From Erwinia persicina (lineage in GTDB: Bacteria > Pseudomonadota > Gammaproteobacteria > Enterobacterales > Enterobacteriaceae), in the NCBI RefSeq assembly GCF_014838825.1, contig NZ_JACYMO010000001.1, forward strand, positions 310,001 through 374,000: a stretch of DNA of 64,000 bases, in the 5' to 3' direction. Of the stretch, positions 34,551 to 42,794 are shown in pieces; the stretch's first letter is position 1; the number at the start of each line of letters is the position of its first letter. The position numbers and the translations under genes were made by a program. The notes beneath the pieces are model-generated. The model was not told the origin of the DNA. It did no database searches and saw nothing but the letters and a program-made list of their open reading frames with translations.

Positions 34551-36334
34551 GTTGCATCTCCCGGTAGAAGGCGAACAAGAATGGAATGCGGCGGCAGATC
34601 CTCGCCCCGATCGGGCCAGGCAAAGATCGTCTCGCCGGGCAAATCCGGCAGCGGCTGCGGAGTGGCAGCGATATTTACCGCCATCGACAGCGTCCCCTGG
34701 GGGAACGTCCAGCTGACGGCGAGGAAGCCGGATGCCGTTTTCACCACGTTTCCGCTATGGCCGCCCGCGCGGGCCAGCAGCGGCACAATATACTGCTGAC
34801 GCAGCGTCAGCAGCTGGCGGGTCAGTGCCATCCACGCCTGACCTTCCGGGGTTTCCGGCTTGTGCCAGTCGAGCCTGGAAGCAATAAAGGTTTGTTCCGC
34901 ATTCGGATCGGGCACGCTTTCACCTTCATGCCCGGCGTGGCCGGCAAACTCCCTTGCCCGGCCTTCGCGTACCGCTCGGGCCAGGTCGCCGTGGAAGTCG
35001 GTGAAGAACAGGAAAGGATGGGTCTCACCGTACTCTTCCCCCATAAACAACAGCGGAATGTGCGGGGACAGCAGCAGCATGGCGAGCATCACTTTGCTGC
35101 GGTCGGCCCCGGCCAGGGAGATCAGCCTGTCTCCCTGCGCCCGGTTGCCGACCTGATCGTGGTTCTGGATAAAATCGACAAAGGTCACCGGCGGCTGCCC
35201 CTGGCTGTCCACGCCGCGCGCCTCGCCGGACTGCGGAGACACCTGGCCCTGATAGATAAAGCCTTCCGTCAGCGCCCGGGCCACGCCTTTTTCGGGCTGA
35301 TCAGCGAAGTCCTGATAATAGGCATGTGTTTCACCGGTGGCGAACACGTGTACCGCATTATGAAAGTCGTCGTTCCACTCGCCGGTAAACAGCGGAGCAC
35401 TGCCGTCGGCATCGCGGGGATGCAGGAAGATCACGTTGCGGCAGTCTTCGGTAGTGAGGTGGATCGGGCGCTGCGGTATCTCTGCCCGGATGCGCTGCGC
35501 GATCTCGATCAGCACGTGCGGCTGCTGGCTGTCCTCAATCTGGTCAATGGCATCGAAGCGCAGCCCGTCCAGATTGTATTCCTGCAGCCAGTACAGCGGG
35601 GCTTCGACGATGTAGCGGCGTACCGCATCCACGTCCCAGGCAATTGCGGCTCCCCAGGGCGTGGTGCGCTCCGGATGGAAAAAGTCGGGAGACAGCAGGG
35701 GCAGATAATTGCCCTCAGGGCCAAAATGGTTCAGGACGATGTCCAGCACCACCGAGATACCGTAGCCGTGCGCGGCGTCGACAAAGGCTTTAAAGTCCTC
35801 CGGCGAACCGTACGCCGCGTGAGGAGCATAGAGCAGTACGCCGTCATAGCCCCACCCGCGACGGCCGCCGAACTGGGCGAGGGGTAAGACCTCGACCATG
35901 GTGATCCCCAGCCCGGCGAGGTGCGGCAGTTTGTCGATAGCGGCACGGAACGTTCCCTGCGGGGTAAAGGTGCCGATATGCAGCTCGTATACCACGGTTT
36001 CTTCCCAGGGGCGGCCTGCCCAGCCGGTATTCTGCCAGGCATAGCGGGCAGGGTCGATAACCAGCGACGGCCCGCCGACGTCATCGCGCTGCGCGCGGGA
36101 GGCCGGGTCCGCGACCGTCTTGCCATCGGCAAGCACGTACTGATACTCCTCGCCGGGCTTGACGCCAGCGACCTCAACTTCAAACCAGCCGTTGCCGGTT
36201 GGCGTCATCTCAATGTCTTTCGCGGAAAGTCGCAGGGTGACTTCGCTCTGGCCAGAGGCCCAGAGACGAAAACGCACGGTGTCGGCAGCCACAAATTCGG
36301 CACCCCAACTTTTCGGGAATGATCGGGTTTCCAT
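34547..36334 (-). CDS. treZ: Malto-oligosyltrehalose trehalohydrolase TreZ
   Basis: 595 residues from the ATG at 36334, which follows GAGGAG; the open frame to 36364 has no ribosome-binding site. N-terminal CBM48-like domain (residues 1-100), then GH13 family 10: ETVVYELHIGTFTPQGTF, nucleophile in NLDGLRFDAID, acid/base in LTTEDCRNV and FIQNHDQVGNRA. It cuts trehalose from the product of TreY. First gene of the operon; its start region faces an acetyltransferase gene, so the treZ promoter must lie in 36335-36512. The pathway makes trehalose from glycogen or maltodextrin, an osmo- and desiccation protectant. Confidence 0.95.
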   Translation of the reverse strand: METRSFPKSWGAEFVAADTVRFRLWASGQSEVTLRLSAKDIEMTPTGNGWFEVEVAGVKPGEEYQYVLADGKTVADPASRAQRDDVGGPSLVIDPARYAWQNTGWAGRPWEETVVYELHIGTFTPQGTFRAAIDKLPHLAGLGITMVEVLPLAQFGGRRGWGYDGVLLYAPHAAYGSPEDFKAFVDAAHGYGISVVLDIVLNHFGPEGNYLPLLSPDFFHPERTTPWGAAIAWDVDAVRRYIVEAPLYWLQEYNLDGLRFDAIDQIEDSQQPHVLIEIAQRIRAEIPQRPIHLTTEDCRNVIFLHPRDADGSAPLFTGEWNDDFHNAVHVFATGETHAYYQDFADQPEKGVARALTEGFIYQGQVSPQSGEARGVDSQGQPPVTFVDFIQNHDQVGNRAQGDRLISLAGADRSKVMLAMLLLSPHIPLLFMGEEYGETHPFLFFTDFHGDLARAVREGRAREFAGHAGHEGESVPDPNAEQTFIASRLDWHKPETPEGQAWMALTRQLLTLRQQYIVPLLARAGGHSGNVVKTASGFLAVSWTFPQGTLSMAVNIAATPQPLPDLPGETIFAWPDRGEDLPPHSILVRLLPGDAT

Positions 36335-36512
36335 TCGGTCTCCTCGTTTAAGTCCAGTACGCAAAAATCGCTGACATCACGGCGGCACCCCGGCAAAGGG
36401 GGTAAGATATCAGTCGGGTAAAGGTGTCTTCAGGATATGGATAGCGGTCAGGGCATTACAATCATAGACCAGGATGTTACGACCCGCAGGCCAGAAGGAA
36501 ATGAGGGGGAAG

Positions 36513-37010
36513 ATGAGCATCACTATCAGAGCATTCCAGGTGAGTGACCTCGATGCCGTCATTACGCTGTTTCAGGCATCCGTCCGACAGATCGCGTCAC
36601 GGGATTACCGGCCTGAACAGATAGCGGCCTGGTCACAGGTAGACCGGATAAGCTGGGAGAAGCGATTTCAGCAAAGCTGCTGCTGGCTGGCGGTTCGCCA
36701 TGACGAGATTGCCGGTTTTGGCAACGTGGAGTTTGACGGGCATCTGGATATGTTATTTACCCATCCCGGGCATCAGCGCTGCGGCGTGGCGACCGCGCTG
36801 CTGAAACGACTGGAGCAGGCGGTGGCCGATAGGGCGCTACCGGCCATTTTCACTGAAGCCAGTATCACCGCCAGACCGTTTTTCAGCCGGCAGGGCTTCC
36901 GGATGATTGAGGCACAGCAGGTCAGGGTGCGCGATCAGCAGTTTATTAACTACCGGATGCGGAAAATGCTGATGTCAGATAACGCGACAGGCCAGACCGA
37001 TCCGGCATGA
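36513..37010 (+). CDS. GNAT N-acetyltransferase, YafP-like
   Basis: 165 residues from the ATG at 36513 after GAGGGGAAG. GNAT fold with the acetyl-CoA loop HQRCGVATALL, EASITARPFFSRQGF and C-terminal strand. The pattern (RDYRPEQIAAWSQVD, DMLFTHPGHQRCGVA) is close to E. coli YafP, which has been linked to handling of nitroaromatic stress compounds. Substrate unknown. Convergent with the cupin gene, whose stop is directly adjacent. Confidence 0.8.
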   Translation: MSITIRAFQVSDLDAVITLFQASVRQIASRDYRPEQIAAWSQVDRISWEKRFQQSCCWLAVRHDEIAGFGNVEFDGHLDMLFTHPGHQRCGVATALLKRLEQAVADRALPAIFTEASITARPFFSRQGFRMIEAQQVRVRDQQFINYRMRKMLMSDNATGQTDPA

Positions 37011-37011
37011 T

Positions 37012-37374
37012 TTATTCTGTCCCGACATCAAAAATAACATACAGCTTGCGCATCGGTGTATCGACCACCCAGGTGCCTTCGGTGTTAGCAGCAAAGAAGA
37101 AACTGTCGCCCCCTTTAAAGGGTAATGTGGCTTCGCCGTCCGGGGTAAAGGAGCCCGTGCCGCTGAGAAAATGCATCACCTCAGCCTGCTTTACCCCCCG
37201 GCGATAGCTGCCCGCACCGCACTCAAAAATTCCGGTATCAATATTCTCTTTGCCCGGGATGACTGTTTGAATGCCGGATAACGGAATGGTGCCGGTGCCC
37301 GGCAGACCCTCAACCGTACCCCAGGATTCCATCGTCTTAATGGTGGCAGGTTGTTCTATTTTTTGCACTTTCAT
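37012..37374 (-). CDS. Cupin-domain protein
   Basis: 120 residues forming a single small cupin barrel of the DUF861/Cupin_3 type: GIFECGAGSYRRGVKQAEVMHFLSG is in line with the first cupin motif, and GDSFFFAANTEGTWVV with the second. The E and H of AEVMHFL fit metal-binding positions. Members include ureidoglycine aminohydrolase-like proteins and many of unknown role. A matS site sits 19 bp upstream of the start. Confidence 0.75.
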   Translation of the reverse strand: MKVQKIEQPATIKTMESWGTVEGLPGTGTIPLSGIQTVIPGKENIDTGIFECGAGSYRRGVKQAEVMHFLSGTGSFTPDGEATLPFKGGDSFFFAANTEGTWVVDTPMRKLYVIFDVGTE

Positions 37375-37392
37375 ATCAATGAGTTCCTGTTG

Positions 37393-37405
37393 GTGACACT
37401 GTCAC
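37393..37405. promoter_or_regulatory. matS site (MatP binding, Ter macrodomain)
   Basis: GTGACACTGTCAC is a perfect match to GTGACRNYGTCAC, 2.4 kb from dif. By position it could be mistaken for a repressor operator of the cupin gene, but the exact consensus and the second copy at 1774 favour matS. Confidence 0.8.
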
Positions 37406-37618
37406 CTAATAATGGCGGCAGGGGGATAAAAACGCACTGTCATGCGGTATGCTTTCGTTATTCAGAGTAAGGGGTTTGCTAAAAACAATGCGGAATTTTT
37501 AAGGTGTCCGTTAACATATTTGCATGCAAACCGGCCTGAGTTTGGTAGAAACTTTTGCGAGGATCTTGCAGAGGAGACTGGACCAGCGGGCGCGAACTCG
37601 CTGATCCTGTAAGCTATT

Positions 37619-39010
37619 TTATTGTGTTTTGGATTTATCGCCCCAGCGGCTTTGCAGATAGCGCACCGCATCCTGAGTCTGCGGCCGGTTAAGGTAGTCC
37701 TCGCGGAAAAGAATGGTACCGCTGACGCCGGGAAGAGATTCATTTAAATCGAGCTGCTTCTTCAACTCCGGCACGCCACCCTGTACCGTCCAGTCAGGTT
37801 CAGTTTTTGACGGTTCGCCCACTTTATACAGCGCAATGCCAATGTAAAGGCGGGTTTTCGTTGGCCTGACCACATCGGCCCACCATTTTGTCAGCACGTC
37901 ATACCGGGCGGCCTGGCGCGAGAACGGCCAGTAAACCTGTGGCGCAATATAATCGAGAAGTCCCTGCTGCACCCAGCGGCGGGTATCGGCGTAAGACTCA
38001 TCATAGGCAGCCGCACCGCGTGTATCCGAACCCGCCGGGTCGTGCGAGAGATTGCGCCAGACGCCTGCCGGACTCACGCCAAATTCAACGCCCGGTTTCA
38101 GCTGCCGGATGGTGCGGGATACCTGTTCGATCAGCTGCTGCGTATTGTGTCGCCGCCAGTCGGCCTTGCTGATAAACCCCTGGCCGTATTGCCGGAACGT
38201 CTGGCTGTCGTTCAACGCAGAACCGGGAGACTCTGCATAGAAGTAGTCATCGAACTGCACGCCGTCGATCGGGTAGTTTGCCACCACCTCGGCCACGATG
38301 CTGGTGATCCAGTCCCGCACCTCCGGGATCCCCGGGTCGAGCACATAGCGGTCGCCTGACGTACGGATCCAGTCGCGGTGCAGCACAAAGACGCTGGCGG
38401 GCTGGAGCGACAGCGTCCGGTTCAACTCCGCCACCGTGGACGATTTTGTATTAACGGAAACGCGATAGGGGTTAAACCAGGCATGCACTTTCATGCCCCG
38501 CTTGTGCGCTTCATCGAGAATAAACTGCAGGGGATCGTAGCCGGGATAGTCGCCGATATTGCCCGTCAGCATATCGGACCACGGCAGAATTTTAGAATTC
38601 CACAGTGCGGTGGCGTCAGGCTTCACCTGGAAAAATACCGTGTTGATGCCAAGACGTTTCAGCTTATCCAGCTTATCGGTCAGCGCCTTCTGCTGCAGGC
38701 TGATACGCAGGGCCGCACTGCTGACATTCACCGAAGAGACCGGTGGCCAGTCAAGGCGTGATACCGTTGCCAGCCAGACGCCGCGCATCGGCTGTGAACT
38801 CCGCACGGGCTGGCCTGATCCCGGCGGTTTAACCGGAGAGGGAAACGGCGTGACCAGAGATTTTGGTGGCTGGGTGGAGCAGCTGGCCAGTAACAGCGCG
38901 GCGGCCACAATGAAAGCGCTGGCTTTTTTCGCGGTGGCGGCAGAGGCAATGCGACGGGAACGGGTGATGATAAGCTCCGGTTTTATCTGAGGATTGAATG
39001 CAAAGGACAT
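37619..39010 (-). CDS. digH: Divisome-localised glycosyl hydrolase DigH (YddW)
   Basis: 463 residues from the ATG at 39010; a TTG at 39016 is the outermost start. Lipoprotein signal with lipobox LLASC, a Pro/Ser-rich linker, then the GHL10 domain beginning QPMRGVWLATVSRLDWPPV. Nearly every block matches E. coli DigH/YddW (WFNPYRVSVNTKSSTVAELN, GVQFDDYFYAESPGS, YIAPQVYWPFSRQAARYDVL). DigH is an outer-membrane lipoprotein that cleaves denuded peptidoglycan glycan strands at the division site. In E. coli it also maps to the terminus region. The 300 bp upstream contain the left dif-flanking repeat. Confidence 0.93.
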   Translation of the reverse strand: MSFAFNPQIKPELIITRSRRIASAATAKKASAFIVAAALLLASCSTQPPKSLVTPFPSPVKPPGSGQPVRSSQPMRGVWLATVSRLDWPPVSSVNVSSAALRISLQQKALTDKLDKLKRLGINTVFFQVKPDATALWNSKILPWSDMLTGNIGDYPGYDPLQFILDEAHKRGMKVHAWFNPYRVSVNTKSSTVAELNRTLSLQPASVFVLHRDWIRTSGDRYVLDPGIPEVRDWITSIVAEVVANYPIDGVQFDDYFYAESPGSALNDSQTFRQYGQGFISKADWRRHNTQQLIEQVSRTIRQLKPGVEFGVSPAGVWRNLSHDPAGSDTRGAAAYDESYADTRRWVQQGLLDYIAPQVYWPFSRQAARYDVLTKWWADVVRPTKTRLYIGIALYKVGEPSKTEPDWTVQGGVPELKKQLDLNESLPGVSGTILFREDYLNRPQTQDAVRYLQSRWGDKSKTQ

Positions 39011-39175
39011 TCTCAACCTATCCGGGGCAAAGTCAATGGATCGGGACAGAGAAGTCCGGTGTCCGCCAGTGGCATGACATTCGTTTTCCCTATGGCAAAA
39101 ATGGTCTGATCAGACGGATAAAATGTGACGAATTGTCACCAGACTGGCGAACTGCTGCGATCTTGATAAGTCTCA

Positions 39176-39268
39176 TCAGAGGGCAGGGAGGTGCGTTTTT
39201 TGCTGCTCCTGTGTGAATTCTGGCGTGTCATACCCCTGATAACCTCATAGAATTCACGTAGCGCGATC
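39176..39268 (+). repeat. Left dif-flanking inverted repeat, contains KOPS
   Basis: Inverted copy of 40295-40382. The inner 61 bp match except for an 11-nt loop and two substitutions. It is itself palindromic: GTGAATTCT (39213-39221) and AGAATTCAC (39249-39257). KOPS GGGCAGGG at 39181-39188 points toward dif, 509 bp away from the repeat edge. It occupies most of the gene-free stretch 39011-39318; the rest contains GTGAC-GAATT-GTCAC at 39124-39138. Confidence 0.85.
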
Positions 39269-39318
39269 GGTTTTAGTTAACCCTTATTTTTTCATTTCCA
39301 GAGTTCTGCGGAGGTCTC

Positions 39319-39702
39319 TTGACTGATTTATCTGAGCTGTTGCTGGTCCTTCAGCGGCTGGAAATCCAACTGCATCAGCCGGCTATTCGGCATGATGCGC
39401 AGCAGGTTAATGCGTTGCTGCATCAGGATTTTACAGAGACTGGCCGGTCAGGGATACGCTATAGCCGGCAGCAAGTCATTGACGCGCTGGCGAAGGAACG
39501 TGATCGAACAGCCATCGAAGCCGGTGATTTTACACTGACCATGCTCGCCGATGGCGTGGTACTGCTGAATTACATCAGTACGCAACGGGATGCGACAGGG
39601 ATAACGGCTAACAGGACCATGCGAACATCTATCTGGATTTGGTCTGCAAAGGTCGGTCACTGGCAGATGCGTTTCCATCAGGGGACGCCTGCAAAAGATT
39701 GA
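39319..39702 (+). CDS. DUF4440/SnoaL-like (NTF2-fold) protein
   Basis: 127 residues starting at TTG (39319) with GGAGG five bases upstream. The short alpha+beta cone fold is suggested by LLLVLQRLEIQLHQPAIRHD, LLHQDFTETGRSGIRYSRQQVI and the C-terminal WQMRFHQGTP, all typical of DUF4440 proteins. No catalytic role can be assigned. It lies between the left inverted repeat and dif, an unusually close neighbour of the resolution site. Confidence 0.75.
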   Translation: MTDLSELLLVLQRLEIQLHQPAIRHDAQQVNALLHQDFTETGRSGIRYSRQQVIDALAKERDRTAIEAGDFTLTMLADGVVLLNYISTQRDATGITANRTMRTSIWIWSAKVGHWQMRFHQGTPAKD

Positions 39703-39776
39703 ACGGCTCCGGCAAAGAGAGGCAGGCGAGGTACCCGTGAGCAAAGCCCACGGCCGGGTACCTGATCTGATATGCA

Positions 39777-39804
39777 ATTTAACATAATATACATTATGCG
39801 CACC
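39777..39804 (-). other. dif site (XerC/XerD chromosome dimer resolution)
   Basis: On the minus strand: XerC arm GGTGCGCATAA, central TGTATA, XerD arm TTATGTTAAAT. All 28 positions agree with the E. coli dif sequence as I know it. It marks the point where FtsK-activated XerCD resolves chromosome dimers, and hence the replication terminus. Confidence 0.97.
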
Positions 39805-39901
39805 GGCGTTGTAAGTCCCATTTGATAATGTCACTTTTTAGCTAGTTTATGATGTCACCCAGATACGGCGCATTTTCCACCTTTCTGAGAGATCTCTTCT
39901 G

Positions 39902-40180
39902 ATGCTGGTAACCATGTCCTATAAAGAACTTCACCGCTTGCCGCTGATCCAGGGCGTTGTTGAAAAGCGCCTGCCTCGCTGTGATGTTGCCTCTCAGCTG
40001 GATCTCACTGAACGTCAGGTGCAGCGTCTGATGAACCGCTTCCGGGAGTCCGGTGCTGCCGGGCTGACGAACAGCCGTCGCGGTTTGCCCGGGACTATGA
40101 CCAATCCCGACGATAAACAACATTCCATCGCTGTTCAGTCATCCGCTGCATTTTTATGTGTTGAACCAACATGGCGTTAA
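39902..40180 (+). pseudogene. Truncated ISNCY-family transposase, N-terminal fragment
   Basis: 92 codons. Residues from the internal Met (MSYKELHRLPLIQGVVEKRL) through VASQLDLTERQVQRLMNRFR to GLTNSRRGLPG read as the N-terminal helix-turn-helix domain of ISNCY/IS1202-type transposases. After about residue 65 similarity is lost (TMTNPDDKQHSIAVQ), and the DDE catalytic domain is absent. It is a remnant of an insertion sequence that landed about 100 bp from dif. Clear inverted ends of the IS were not identified. Confidence 0.7.
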
Positions 40181-40294
40181 CCCGCCTGATAAAGCTATGT
40201 TCGGGTACTGAAGGATCATCAACCGTTCAGAAAAATCAGCCCTGTCAGCGTCAGCCGTACAGCACTGTCCTCATAAATAATGAAAATAAAAGAT

Positions 40295-40382
40295 GATCGC
40301 GCTACGTGAATTCTGCGATTTTCGCAGGGGTATGGCACACCAGAATTCACACAGGAACGCGACTTCCCTGCCCGTCTGATGG
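40295..40382 (-). repeat. Right dif-flanking inverted repeat, contains KOPS
   Basis: Inverted copy of 39176-39268. It begins GATCGCGCTACGTGAATTCT and contains the matching AGAATTCAC arm at 40342-40350. CCCTGCCC at 40366-40373 is a KOPS on the minus strand pointing toward dif, which ends 490 bp to the left. It fills the middle of the gene-free stretch 40181-40553; apart from the ArsR site I see nothing else there. Confidence 0.85.
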
Positions 40383-40508
40383 CTGTGTAGCCCACTGGTG
40401 ATGGCCAGCTTTGCGGAAAATGGCCCCCTGCACGAACTCAGATTCGATTAGGGGTAAATGCGTCATAAAAACCTGCCGTGGGTTAAACGATGCTGTTAAA
40501 ATATACAC

Positions 40509-40524
40509 ATATGAAATATCATAT
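40509..40524 (+). promoter_or_regulatory. Putative ArsR operator upstream of arsRBC
   Basis: ATATGAAATATCATAT is a perfect palindrome with 6-bp arms, 29 bp before the arsR start, in an AT-rich promoter stretch. It resembles the ATATG/CATAT imperfect dyads bound by ArsR proteins. Confidence 0.55.
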
Positions 40525-40553
40525 CTGTTTGGCTGTGTTTAACGGGATCTAAC

Positions 40554-40874
40554 ATGCTACAACCGGTTCAACTTTTTAAACTACTGGCTGACGACACGCG
40601 CTCAACTATCGTGATGCTCCTCAGAGAGGCTGGTGAGATGTGTGTCTGCGATATCTCTGCGACAACGACAGAGTCACAGCCGAAAATATCCCGTCATATG
40701 GCGTTATTGCGTGAGGCGGAGCTGGTCATCGACCGCCGCGAAGGAAAATGGGTACACTACCGGCTGTCGCCTCATATGCCTGCATGGGCTGCCGGTATTA
40801 TTGATTCAGCCTGGAATTGTGAACGAGAAAACATACGTATTAAGCTCAGTCGCACCACAACTTCCTCCTGTTAA
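40554..40874 (+). CDS. arsR: ArsR-family arsenite-responsive repressor
   Basis: 106 residues. Winged-helix DNA-binding fold with LFKLLADDTRSTIVMLL, the metal-sensing motif MCVCDI (Cys pair 32/34 on helix alpha3) and recognition helix SQPKISRHMALLREAELV. It is expected to repress the operon until arsenite or antimonite binds. It is 44 bp upstream of arsB and lies in the same direction, the usual arsRBC order of chromosomal E. coli-type operons. Confidence 0.93.
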   Translation: MLQPVQLFKLLADDTRSTIVMLLREAGEMCVCDISATTTESQPKISRHMALLREAELVIDRREGKWVHYRLSPHMPAWAAGIIDSAWNCERENIRIKLSRTTTSSC

Positions 40875-40918
40875 AAATGATAAACACATTCGAATAATCA
40901 CATGTGATGGAGGCTCTG

Positions 40919-42205
40919 ATGTTACTGGCTGGTGTTATTTTTTTGTTCACGCTCGTTCTGGTTATCTGGCAACCCAGAGGGCTGGGAATTGGCTGGAGTG
41001 CCTCGCTGGGGGCATGTCTGGCGTTGCTGACCGGCGTCGTTCATCCCGGGGATATTCCGGTGGTCTGGCAGATAGTATGGAATGCCACCGCCACCTTTAT
41101 TGCCGTGATCATCATCAGTCTGCTGCTCGATGAATCTGGGTTTTTTGAATGGGCCGCGCTGCATGTTGCCCGTTGGGGGAATGGCCGGGGGTGGTTACTC
41201 TTCTCCTGGATAATCCTGTTGGGCGCAATGGTGGCAGCCCTGTTTGCCAATGATGGTGCAGCACTGATCCTGACGCCTATCGTTATCGCGATGCTGCTGG
41301 CGCTGGGGTTCAGCCGTGGGGCAACCTTAGCTTTTATCATGGCCGCAGGGTTTATCGCCGACACGGCAAGTCTGCCGCTGGTTGTCTCTAACCTGGTGAA
41401 TATCGTCTCGGCAGATTTCTTTCAGCTTGGCTTCTCCGACTATGCTGCCGTGATGGTCCCGGTTGACCTGGCGGCCATTGCGGCTACGCTGGTAATGCTG
41501 CATCTTTATTTCCGCAGGGACATTCCCGCCGTTTACGATGATTCTCTTTTAAAAGAACCGAAAGACGCTATACGCGATGTGAATACCTTTAAAACCGGCT
41601 GGCTGGTTCTGTTTTTACTTCTGGTGGGGTTCTTCGGACTGGAGCCGCTGGGGGTCCCGGTCAGTCTGGTTGCGGCCACGTGTGCCCTGCTCCTGTTAGC
41701 CGTAGCGAAACAAGGTCGCGTCATTAATACGGTGAACGTGCTGCGCGGTGCGCCATGGCAAATTGTTATCTTCTCGCTGGGGATGTACCTGGTGGTCTAC
41801 GGATTACGTAACGCCGGACTGACCTATTATCTTTCATCCGTGCTGAATCAGCTGGCTGAGAAAGGATTATGGGCGGCAACGCTGGGTACTGGCTTCATGA
41901 CGGCCTTCCTGTCATCGGTAATGAACAATATGCCGACCGTGCTGGTCGGGGCGCTGTCGATTGATGGCAGCACAGCGACCGGTGTTATCAAAGAAGCGAT
42001 GATTTACGCCAACATCATCGGCAGCGACCTGGGGCCTAAAATTACCCCTATCGGCAGTCTGGCTACATTGCTGTGGCTCCACGTTCTGTCGCAGAAAAAT
42101 ATCAAAATCACCTGGGGTTATTACTTTCGGGTGGGGATTGTGATGACCCTCCCCGTGCTGTTTGTCACGCTGGCTGCACTGGCGCTTCGTCTGTCTTTCA
42201 ATTAG
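40919..42205 (+). CDS. arsB: Arsenite/antimonite efflux permease ArsB
   Basis: 428 residues from the ATG at 40919 (GGAGG five bases upstream), matching E. coli ArsB (429) almost block for block: [80 protein letters not shown]. About 12 membrane helices. It exports arsenite using the proton motive force. Longer starts at 40904 lack support. 15 bp before arsC. Confidence 0.96.
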   Translation: MLLAGVIFLFTLVLVIWQPRGLGIGWSASLGACLALLTGVVHPGDIPVVWQIVWNATATFIAVIIISLLLDESGFFEWAALHVARWGNGRGWLLFSWIILLGAMVAALFANDGAALILTPIVIAMLLALGFSRGATLAFIMAAGFIADTASLPLVVSNLVNIVSADFFQLGFSDYAAVMVPVDLAAIAATLVMLHLYFRRDIPAVYDDSLLKEPKDAIRDVNTFKTGWLVLFLLLVGFFGLEPLGVPVSLVAATCALLLLAVAKQGRVINTVNVLRGAPWQIVIFSLGMYLVVYGLRNAGLTYYLSSVLNQLAEKGLWAATLGTGFMTAFLSSVMNNMPTVLVGALSIDGSTATGVIKEAMIYANIIGSDLGPKITPIGSLATLLWLHVLSQKNIKITWGYYFRVGIVMTLPVLFVTLAALALRLSFN

Positions 42206-42220
42206 AGCGAGGATACTGAT

Positions 42221-42646
42221 ATGAGCAACATCACTATTTACCATAATCCGGACTGCGGCACGTCACGCAATACCCTTGAGCTGATCCGCAACAGCGGTAA
42301 AGAGCCGACCGTTATTCATTATCTTGAGACACCCCCCTCACGAGATGAACTGGTCAAACTCATTGCGGATATGGGCATTTCGGTACGGGCGCTGCTGCGT
42401 CAGAATGTCGACCCTTTTGAAGCGTTAGGGCTGGCGGAAGATTGCTTTACTGACGATCAGTTAATCGACTTTATGTTGCAGCATCCTGTTCTGATCAATC
42501 GCCCCATCGTGGTGACGCCGCTGGGTACCCGGCTATGCCGCCCTTCTGACGTCGTGCTGAATATTCTTCCTGATGCACAGAAAGGCGCGTTCACGAAAGA
42601 GGACGGTGAGAGAGTGGTTGATGAACAAGGTCAGCGGCTGAACTAA
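42221..42646 (+). CDS. arsC: Arsenate reductase ArsC (glutaredoxin-dependent)
   Basis: 141 residues, the same length as the E. coli R773 type. The active cysteine is C12 in YHNPDCGTSRNT, with supporting arginines in SVRALLRQN and VTPLGTRLCRP. It reduces arsenate to arsenite with glutathione/glutaredoxin for export by ArsB. Last gene of arsRBC, followed by an intrinsic terminator. Confidence 0.96.
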   Translation: MSNITIYHNPDCGTSRNTLELIRNSGKEPTVIHYLETPPSRDELVKLIADMGISVRALLRQNVDPFEALGLAEDCFTDDQLIDFMLQHPVLINRPIVVTPLGTRLCRPSDVVLNILPDAQKGAFTKEDGERVVDEQGQRLN

Positions 42647-42662
42647 ACGCGTTCTGGTGACG

Positions 42663-42686
42663 AAGGGCGAGAGAACGCGCCCTTTT
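42663..42686 (+). terminator. Terminator of arsRBC
   Basis: AAGGGCG (42663-42669), 8-nt loop, CGCCCTT (42678-42684), then TT. Perfect 7-bp stem 16 bp after the arsC stop. The overlapping pair GCGTTCT / AGAACGC gives an alternative fold. Confidence 0.65.
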
Positions 42687-42794
42687 ATATCTAATAAAAT
42701 CCGTGTTAACAAAGCATCCTGCGGTTTTCACGGGACCAGAATTCGCATAGCAACAGCACACAGCGTAACTAATAATCATCCGCCGTTTTGCTCT

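Noticed and set aside
32655..34799. 714-codon plus-strand open frame
   Set aside because: Lies antisense to treY/treZ, has no recognisable domains and no ribosome-binding site. High-GC coding DNA often leaves such long shadow frames.
34586..35887. 433-codon plus-strand open frame
   Set aside because: Antisense to treZ, which has all GH13 catalytic motifs.
39124..39138. matS-like GTGAC-GAATT-GTCAC near dif
   Set aside because: The spacer is five bases instead of three, so MatP binding is unlikely.
42762..42774. Tus/Ter-like sequence GCGTAACTAATAA
   Set aside because: Only the GTAACTAA part fits; the ATGTT half of the Ter consensus is missing.
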